Assembly: GCA_027365215.1 (NCBI GenBank)
Contig: DAHXNT010000014.1
Location: 1 to 10,613, forward strand
Length of the DNA: 10,613 nucleotides
Direction: 5' to 3'
From: Microcaldota archaeon
Lineage (GTDB): Archaea; Micrarchaeota; Micrarchaeia; Micrarchaeales; Micrarchaeaceae
The notes under the pieces: model-generated
Databases searched by the model: none
What the model was told of the DNA's origin: nothing
What the model saw: the letters and a program-made list of their open reading frames with translations, nothing else
Shown here: in pieces, positions 7,288 through 10,613 of the stretch
How positions within the stretch are numbered: position 1 is the first letter of the stretch
Layout of the letters: each line of letters starts with the position of its first letter
Made by a program: the position numbers and the translations under genes

Positions 7288-7329
7288 TATACAAATTATA
7301 GCCCTATTGCCTGCAGCCAGAGCAAATCT

Positions 7330-7442
7330 CTACAACACCAGCAGTTTTAGGGTGGTTGATATCCTTTCCAAATCCTTTCAAGCTTTTCCTGAAGCGGAGC
7401 GTCATTGCCGAGTATGTCTATAATTATGCTCGTATCCAAAAT
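7330..7442 (-). pseudogene. VapC (PIN-domain toxin) remnant, N-terminal stub with frameshift
   Basis: Reading the minus strand from TTG at 7439, or from the ATT at 7442, gives LDTSIIIDILGNDAPLQEKL, which is the start of a PIN domain: LDTS with the first catalytic Asp, then IIID. The frame ends at TAA 7347-7349 after 30 codons. A shift of frame at about 7375 would continue as ERISTTLKLLVL, resembling the next PIN strand and helix (typically IS-x-x-T-x-x-ELL), before TAG at 7330-7332. Intact VapC toxins have about 130 residues, so over two thirds is gone and AT-rich ATPase promoter DNA begins near 7300. It follows the vapB stop by 5 bases, the expected vapBC arrangement. The other catalytic acids are absent, so it cannot encode an active ribonuclease. 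Confidence 0.65.
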
Positions 7443-7444
7443 CG

Positions 7445-7681
7445 TTAGAACACCCTGGGCTTCGCCTTGCTCCTGGCAATTGAAATCTCCCTTTGGAAGG
7501 CCTTCGCCTCAGGCTTGCTCAGAACACCCATAAACTTTTTTAGGGACTTTATGTCCCCCTTGGGCTCCGCCTTTTCCAGAAGGTCGTTTATCTCCTCTGA
7601 GAAGGATTTCCCACCCTTCAGCTTCTTCAGCTTCTTCAGTTTTGAGTATACCTCGTTTGTCAGGGATATTGTTTTGGTCAT
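7445..7681 (-). CDS. vapB: VapB-type antitoxin (DUF217 family), orphaned
   Basis: A 78-residue protein from ATG 7681. MTKTISLTNEVYSKLKKLK followed by GGKSFSEEINDLLEK is the N-terminal DNA-binding region of the VapB antitoxin family (PF02697/DUF217, ribbon-helix-helix-like). The basic C-terminal tail would wrap its cognate PIN toxin. The frame also allows ATG 7699 (84 residues), but a TATA element at 7701-7710 lies exactly 25 bases before 7681, supporting a leaderless start there and placing the extra six codons in promoter DNA. The partner vapC just downstream is only a remnant, so this antitoxin appears orphaned. It may persist as an autoregulator or as an anti-addiction factor against related toxins elsewhere; that is inference. 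Confidence 0.8.
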   Translation of the reverse strand: MTKTISLTNEVYSKLKKLKKLKGGKSFSEEINDLLEKAEPKGDIKSLKKFMGVLSKPEAKAFQREISIARSKAKPRVF

Positions 7682-7684
7682 ATG

Positions 7685-7710
7685 TATGCATATGTGCATA
7701 TATGTATAAA
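7685..7710 (-). promoter_or_regulatory. vapB promoter with near-palindromic operator candidate
   Basis: The TATA element (7701-7710, TTTATACATA on the minus strand) lies 25 bases upstream of the vapB ATG. Between it and the start is TATGCATATGTGCATA (7685-7700), which matches its reverse complement at 14 of 16 positions and contains two TGCA half-sites. The location over the transcription start is where a VapB dimer or VapBC complex would repress its own gene. Confidence 0.5.
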
Positions 7711-7755
7711 AAAAGTTCCGACAGCCGCGACGGGCGCCTAGAGTCAGGCAGTGTA

Positions 7756-8085
7756 TCAGCTTATCCTGCCGCCGACAACCGCGTCATCCCCGTCGACGGA
7801 AAGCAGCATTACCCCTTTGTCGGTATCGACTCCTAGAATCAGTACCTCGGATATGAAATTGGCTACCTGCTTCGGCCCAAAGTTTACTACAGCAACGACC
7901 TTCCTGCCGAGAAGCTCTTCCTTGCTGTAGTTCGTTATGTGGGCCGAGGATCTCTTCGTACCGATGCTCTCGCCGAAGTCTATCTCCAGCTTGTACGATG
8001 GCACCCTTGCCTCTGGGAAGTCCTGTACTTTCGTTATCCTGCCGACGCGCATCACAACCTTATCGAAATCCGAATAGTCTATCAT
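7756..8085 (-). CDS. csaA: CsaA-like tRNA-binding domain protein (OB fold)
   Basis: A 109-residue stand-alone tRNA-binding (EMAP II/Trbp111/MetRS C-terminal type) OB-fold protein, the usual length for CsaA (about 110). Family signatures are DFDKVVMRVGRITKV (6-20), DFPEARVPSYKLEIDFG (22-38), KRSSAHI (44-50), the helix SKEELLGRKVVAVVNF (54-69) with PKQVANFISEVLILGV (71-86), and the closing GVMLLSVD. CsaA-type proteins act as dimers, bind the tRNA elbow and have been described as export-related chaperones; archaeal members may assist aminoacylation. A TATA element at 8110-8116 (minus strand) lies about 28 bases before ATG 8085, so the gene is nearly leaderless. It is divergent from the AbiE operon across 74 bases. 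Nothing looks damaged. It is the most ordinary housekeeping-type gene of the right half. Confidence 0.85.
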   Translation of the reverse strand: MIDYSDFDKVVMRVGRITKVQDFPEARVPSYKLEIDFGESIGTKRSSAHITNYSKEELLGRKVVAVVNFGPKQVANFISEVLILGVDTDKGVMLLSVDGDDAVVGGRIS

Positions 8086-8108
8086 GGAATCGCGACTCTG
8101 TCTAGTCT

Positions 8109-8118
8109 GTATATAATT
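8109..8118 (-). promoter_or_regulatory. TATA box for the CsaA-like gene
   Basis: The minus strand reads AATTATATAC, centred about 28 bases before the ATG at 8085. The spacing predicts transcription starting within a few bases of the start codon. Confidence 0.55.
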
Positions 8119-8128
8119 GTCGGATAAC

Positions 8129-8157
8129 TATAAATAATTATTGATTCAATAATTATT
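8129..8157 (+). promoter_or_regulatory. AbiE promoter: TATA box plus perfect 12-bp inverted repeat operator candidate
   Basis: TATAAAT (8129-8135) lies 25-31 bases before ATG 8160, so the transcript should be leaderless. Overlapping its end and running to within two bases of the start codon is a perfect dyad: AATAATTATTGA (8133-8144), a single T at 8145, then TCAATAATTATT (8146-8157). Characterised AbiEi antitoxins repress their own operon by binding inverted repeats in the promoter, so this is the obvious binding site for the product of the next gene. Occupation would block TBP and the polymerase. The assignment is inference from symmetry, position and family knowledge. Confidence 0.7.
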
Positions 8158-8159
8158 AT

Positions 8160-8939
8160 ATGTTAAAAAGAAATAACCAAAAACGGAGCATGTCGCCCAC
8201 AGAACAAAGGATATACTTCGCCCTCCAGAACAGTGGAAACCACCTCTTTGACACCGGGCTGATAAGGAGCTATAAGCTGTGCAGCAACGGCATGCTCCTG
8301 CCGGCCCTGGCCTCTCTGGTAAAAAAGGGATGGCTGACCAGGATAAAAAGGGGGCTTTACACGACCGACATAAGTACAGACCCGTTTAAGATCGGCCCGT
8401 ACATGTTCAACGGCTATCTTGCATTTTCTTCTGCGCTGTACGTTTATAACGCATATGACGAGACTCCGTCTGTAGTATATGTGGCGAACGTAAACATATC
8501 CGCAGCAAGGCACATCGGCGGCATTGAGGTCAAAGGCGTTGCGATGCATAAAAGGGCGCTCGGTACGACGGCATATGAAGGTTATGCCATTTCGACAAAG
8601 GCAAAGACCATCTACGATTGCTTTTACCTTCCTGAGAACGTCGGCGGGTATGGCAAAATCCTTCGTGCGATAACACTACTCAAAATGAATACGGCTGACT
8701 GGACCGAGTTTCTTTCCTATGTAAACAGGTTCGAAAAAGACGGATTCAAAAGGAGGATAGGATACATGCTGGAGATGTTGAACGGAATAGGGAATTTCGT
8801 ACCCAGAAAGGTCATCGGTGATCTGAACGTAGGGGGCAGCACAGTAAAGCTTGGCTCCGGAAGCGGAGGCAGGTACATAAAGAAATGGAATATTGTCGAT
8901 TATATAGGGAGTGATTCCCTTTTGGGTTTTGGTGGATGA
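8160..8939 (+). CDS. abiEi: AbiEi-type antitoxin / transcriptional regulator (type IV TA)
   Basis: A 259-residue protein. Residues about 12-70 form a winged helix ending with ALASLVKKGWLTRIKRGLYTT, the typical AbiEi pattern of a recognition helix followed by a basic wing (L-x-x-G-x-L-x-R-x-x-RGLY). Residues 75-145 (GYLAFSSALYVYNAYDETP, GVAMHKR, GYAISTKAKTIYDCFYLPE) match the AbiEi C-terminal antitoxin domain (AbiEi_3/4-like). In known systems AbiEi neutralises AbiEii without stable binding and represses the operon through promoter inverted repeats. Here it is followed, after one base, by AbiEii and preceded by a perfect dyad. It looks intact. The basic start (MLKRNNQKRS) could be a short DNA-contacting extension. 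Confidence 0.85.
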   Translation: MLKRNNQKRSMSPTEQRIYFALQNSGNHLFDTGLIRSYKLCSNGMLLPALASLVKKGWLTRIKRGLYTTDISTDPFKIGPYMFNGYLAFSSALYVYNAYDETPSVVYVANVNISAARHIGGIEVKGVAMHKRALGTTAYEGYAISTKAKTIYDCFYLPENVGGYGKILRAITLLKMNTADWTEFLSYVNRFEKDGFKRRIGYMLEMLNGIGNFVPRKVIGDLNVGGSTVKLGSGSGGRYIKKWNIVDYIGSDSLLGFGG

Positions 8940-8940
8940 C

Positions 8941-9738
8941 ATGATAGAACCAGATATCGATGTTTGTAAATCAATCTCGGCAAGGATAGGTTTGCCGTTG
9001 GATTTCATAGCCAAAGAGTTCTACCTCTTTAATCTTATGGAGGGCATCAAGGACGGGGGATTCTTCAGTGGGCTTATATTCAAAGGCGGCACAGCACTCA
9101 ACACGATATACATGGACAACCTCCGTTTTTCCGAGGATCTTGATTTTGATCTCTCAAAAGACATCCAAGATAGAGAGATGCCTCACTACATAAACCAGAT
9201 AATAAGTGCGATAAGGGGCTTCTACTCTACAGAATCCAGAAGAGTTGGACAGACTTACATGATTGATTTTGTCTACTCTTCTCCGCTGGGGCGCAAGGAC
9301 CGCGTGCGTCTCGACATAAGAGTGGGAACAAAGCATGCGACAGTTAAGCCGCCTGGCCCTTCGGTAATGAAATCAAAAATTACCAACCAGAGCATTGGCG
9401 GTGTCCTCGCTTATGGGTTTGAGGACCTGCTGGCGAGAAAAATGAATGCCCTTGCATCACGTATGGAGGGCAAGGATATGTTCGATGTTGCGAATTCCAT
9501 AAAGAAGGCCGACCTAAAACTGCTCAAGAAGGCCGTAAAGTACGCCCTGGAGGACGACTCGAAAACCATAAGCGTAAGCGATTTCATTGAAGGAATTGTG
9601 CAGAAGCTTGCCACGGCTGACTACTCCCGCATAATGAAACTGACAAATCCGTACATACCAATAGCGTCGCGGCCTAAGGACTGGAGGATACTTTCCGCGG
9701 ATCTTATGGAAGACATCAAAAAGTTGGTAACCGCCTGA
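8941..9738 (+). CDS. abiEii: AbiEii-type nucleotidyltransferase toxin (type IV TA)
   Basis: A 265-residue member of the AbiEii/MenT-like nucleotidyltransferase family (PF08843). Motif I is KGGTALN (48-54) with RFSEDLDFDL (62-71), giving the metal-binding Asp67 and Asp69. A third acidic motif is DRVRLDIRV (120-128), and DLLARKMNALASR (162-174) with KDMFDVANSI (178-187) supplies the conserved Lys and Asp. All catalytic positions appear retained, so the toxin is probably active. Family members bind NTPs; the MenT branch blocks translation by adding nucleotides to tRNA acceptor ends. The frame can also open at GTG 8911, inside abiEi, but ATG 8941 directly after the abiEi stop fits the family's N-terminus and normal operon spacing. 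Transcription should be from the abiEi promoter. Confidence 0.88.
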   Translation: MIEPDIDVCKSISARIGLPLDFIAKEFYLFNLMEGIKDGGFFSGLIFKGGTALNTIYMDNLRFSEDLDFDLSKDIQDREMPHYINQIISAIRGFYSTESRRVGQTYMIDFVYSSPLGRKDRVRLDIRVGTKHATVKPPGPSVMKSKITNQSIGGVLAYGFEDLLARKMNALASRMEGKDMFDVANSIKKADLKLLKKAVKYALEDDSKTISVSDFIEGIVQKLATADYSRIMKLTNPYIPIASRPKDWRILSADLMEDIKKLVTA

Positions 9739-9739
9739 G

Positions 9740-9922
9740 AACGTGTAGTTTGCGTTTGAGATTGGTGCAGGGAGACACATTAACACATGCACCGCAGAGT
9801 ACTGCGCCTTCCGTTTCGCTATTTCCCATCATTGCAGTCTTCGCTCCGGGCTCGTTTGCCTTTATTGCAGCTGCGAACGCAGCAGAACCACGCCCCAATA
9901 TTACATATTCAAATTCCTCTAT
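9740..9922 (-). pseudogene. merA: Degraded N-terminus of a mercuric reductase-like FAD flavoprotein
   Basis: The minus strand reads IEEFEYVILGRGSAAFAAA (9922-9866) then IKANEPGAKTAMM, and further on GACVNVSPC (9793-9767). This is the FAD-binding start of class I flavoprotein disulfide reductases, closest in wording to archaeal MerA (G-x-G-x-AAFAA-x-IKANE-x-GAK, then GGTCVNVGC). Decay is visible. The position expected for the start Met is ATA (9920-9922) with a TAA two codons upstream. The redox motif C-x4-C is broken to CVNVSPC with an extra residue, and GGT before it has become CGA. Homology stops after about 60 residues (a full MerA core is about 450) and the AbiEii stop at 9738 adjoins. 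A vestigial TATA (9937-9946) lies about 20 bases upstream. Another flavoprotein disulfide reductase is the main alternative. Confidence 0.65.
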
Positions 9923-10012
9923 TTACTCGCCTCTGAGATATATGCTGTGTTTGCACTGCTGCATTATATTATATTTGTTTTGTACTTTTCTATGTATTTA
10001 TTCTCTATGATG
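9923..10012. other. AT-rich spacer between copper protein gene and flavoprotein relic
   Basis: Ninety bases with no gene. It holds the TATA-like GCATATATCTC (minus strand, about 9936-9946) that probably once served the flavoprotein gene. A very AT-rich stretch at 9961-10005 contains T-runs on the plus strand. Nothing else is recognised. Confidence 0.4.
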
Positions 10013-10613
10013 TCATACTATCGTTAGTTTGCCGTACATGCCCATTTGTGCGTGCCCCGGATACATACATATATACCAAAAAGTTCCGTTTGAGGGCATA
10101 TCAAAGCTGAAAGAATATGCATATGCAATGCCCGTAGGATAATCTGCATGTTGCAAGACTGGCATCATTGAGAGCAAGCCGTTCATAGCCTGGTAGGGCA
10201 TGTATGAATATGGCGGCGGAGAGGCCGTAAATATCACATTGTGGTATTCGGAGGAATCTAGGTTTATAAAAGTCACATGGAATGTGGCACCTTTTGGCAC
10301 TATTAATGTCGGGTCTATTTTTCCATCTATTACAAATACGTTATCTTCCGACGCATTGGAGTATGGAGGAGGAGTTGCTCCAGTGATGTTTACGGCACGC
10401 TGTACCCCCATAGCCAATATTGTTATGTTTATGCTAGTGGAGTTGAAGGCTATTGTATTATTTGATGATATTTTTGCATATGGAGGAATAGCTTTTGCTT
10501 CTTGTATGTCTGCGCTTATGTTCGTTTGCGTGCCGGTATATCCTACCGTCCCGCCGCCCATCATATCTCCTATCATTCCATTGCCTATCATCTGTTCAAT
10601 AAATGAAGAGTTT
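10013..10613 (-). CDS. Type I blue copper protein (rusticyanin/sulfocyanin-like), 5' end outside window
   Basis: A cupredoxin domain fills the C-terminal half. Numbering from ATG 10591, the copper ligands are His117 (SEYHNVIFTA), Cys175, His180 and Met185 (WYICMYPGHAQMGM, spacing Cys-x4-His-x4-Met, the same as in rusticyanin). GTFWYIC-to-MYGKLTIV is the usual closing strand of the family. These extracellular proteins carry electrons in acidophile respiratory chains, to or from a terminal oxidase or iron-oxidising system. The mature region has about seven N-x-S/T sequons. The frame does not stop upstream of ATG 10591 but runs open for seven more codons (NSSFIEQ) to the window edge, so the true start, with a signal or membrane anchor, is probably beyond it. 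The Gly/Met-rich MIGNGMIGDMMGGG segment would then be a linker. GC is lower than in the left half. Confidence 0.82.
   Translation of the reverse strand, partial: NSSFIEQMIGNGMIGDMMGGGTVGYTGTQTNISADIQEAKAIPPYAKISSNNTIAFNSTSINITILAMGVQRAVNITGATPPPYSNASEDNVFVIDGKIDPTLIVPKGATFHVTFINLDSSEYHNVIFTASPPPYSYMPYQAMNGLLSMMPVLQHADYPTGIAYAYSFSFDMPSNGTFWYICMYPGHAQMGMYGKLTIV

Noticed and set aside
7682..7699. Earlier ATG start for vapB adding MHICIH
   Set aside because: These codons lie in the operator-like palindrome between TATA box and the leaderless start at 7681, and the family N-terminus begins at MTKT.
7700..7755. A tRNA or small RNA between vapB and the csaA-like gene
   Set aside because: The gap is about 55 bases, has no cloverleaf or stem-loop of note, and is accounted for by the vapB promoter.
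8163..8549. A 128-codon minus-strand frame antisense to abiEi
   Set aside because: AbiEi has clear family features and operon context; the antisense product shows none.
8911..8940. GTG start extending abiEii by ten residues into abiEi
   Set aside because: The extension adds residues atypical of the family, and ATG 8941 follows the abiEi stop by one base, a normal operon junction.
5747..9738. An insertion sequence or transposase bounding the accessory region
   Set aside because: No transposase frame, no terminal inverted repeats and no target duplication could be found; acquisition is suggested only by composition and broken neighbours.
9716..9898. A functional 60-residue small protein from TTG 9898
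   Set aside because: The start falls inside the FAD-binding motif, the similarity continues upstream to a lost start codon, and the 3' part runs into the end of abiEii; decay of a longer flavoprotein explains it better.

Overview
The window looks like part of an archaeal genome, most probably a DPANN lineage of the Micrarchaeota/ARMAN type from an acidic, metal-rich habitat. The evidence seen is: TATA boxes about 22-30 bases upstream of start codons, giving leaderless or nearly leaderless genes; Arg/Ile codon choice dominated by AGG and ATA; a short pilin-type (class III) signal peptide with the SQSAMEYLMTYGWAIL signature common in such genomes; a rusticyanin/sulfocyanin-type copper protein; and a relic of a mercuric-reductase-like flavoprotein. 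The lineage is an inference from these traits, not a database match.

Left half (1-5742, about 55-60% GC): a cell-surface and glycosylation region. In order it holds the C-terminal tail of a carbamoyltransferase, a four-unit 13-bp tandem repeat, a multi-pass GT-C-like membrane glycosyltransferase, a class III signal-peptide protein with a LamG jellyroll (pilin-like adhesin candidate), a convergent GT2 glycosyltransferase cotranscribed with a sequon-rich single-pass surface protein, and a divergently transcribed radical SAM enzyme. Together these suggest synthesis or decoration of surface glycoproteins. The direct partnership of the enzymes is inferred from position only.

Right half (5747-10613): an accessory region with lower and uneven GC. 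It starts with an AT-rich AAA+ ATPase of the AAA_14/DUF4143 type behind an AT-rich dyad promoter. Next comes an orphan VapB antitoxin whose VapC toxin survives only as a truncated, frameshifted stub. A CsaA-like tRNA-binding protein follows, divergent from a complete AbiEi/AbiEii (type IV) toxin-antitoxin operon. The AbiE start is preceded by a perfect 12-bp-arm inverted repeat lying between TATA box and start codon, a strong candidate autoregulatory operator. Immediately beyond AbiEii lies the degraded N-terminus of a MerA-like flavoprotein, and the window closes with a type I blue copper protein whose reading frame continues past the right edge.

The right half reads as a recombination-prone island: two decayed genes (vapC, merA-like) abut intact selfish or defence genes (the ATPase, AbiE), as expected if those modules arrived by insertion or gene replacement.
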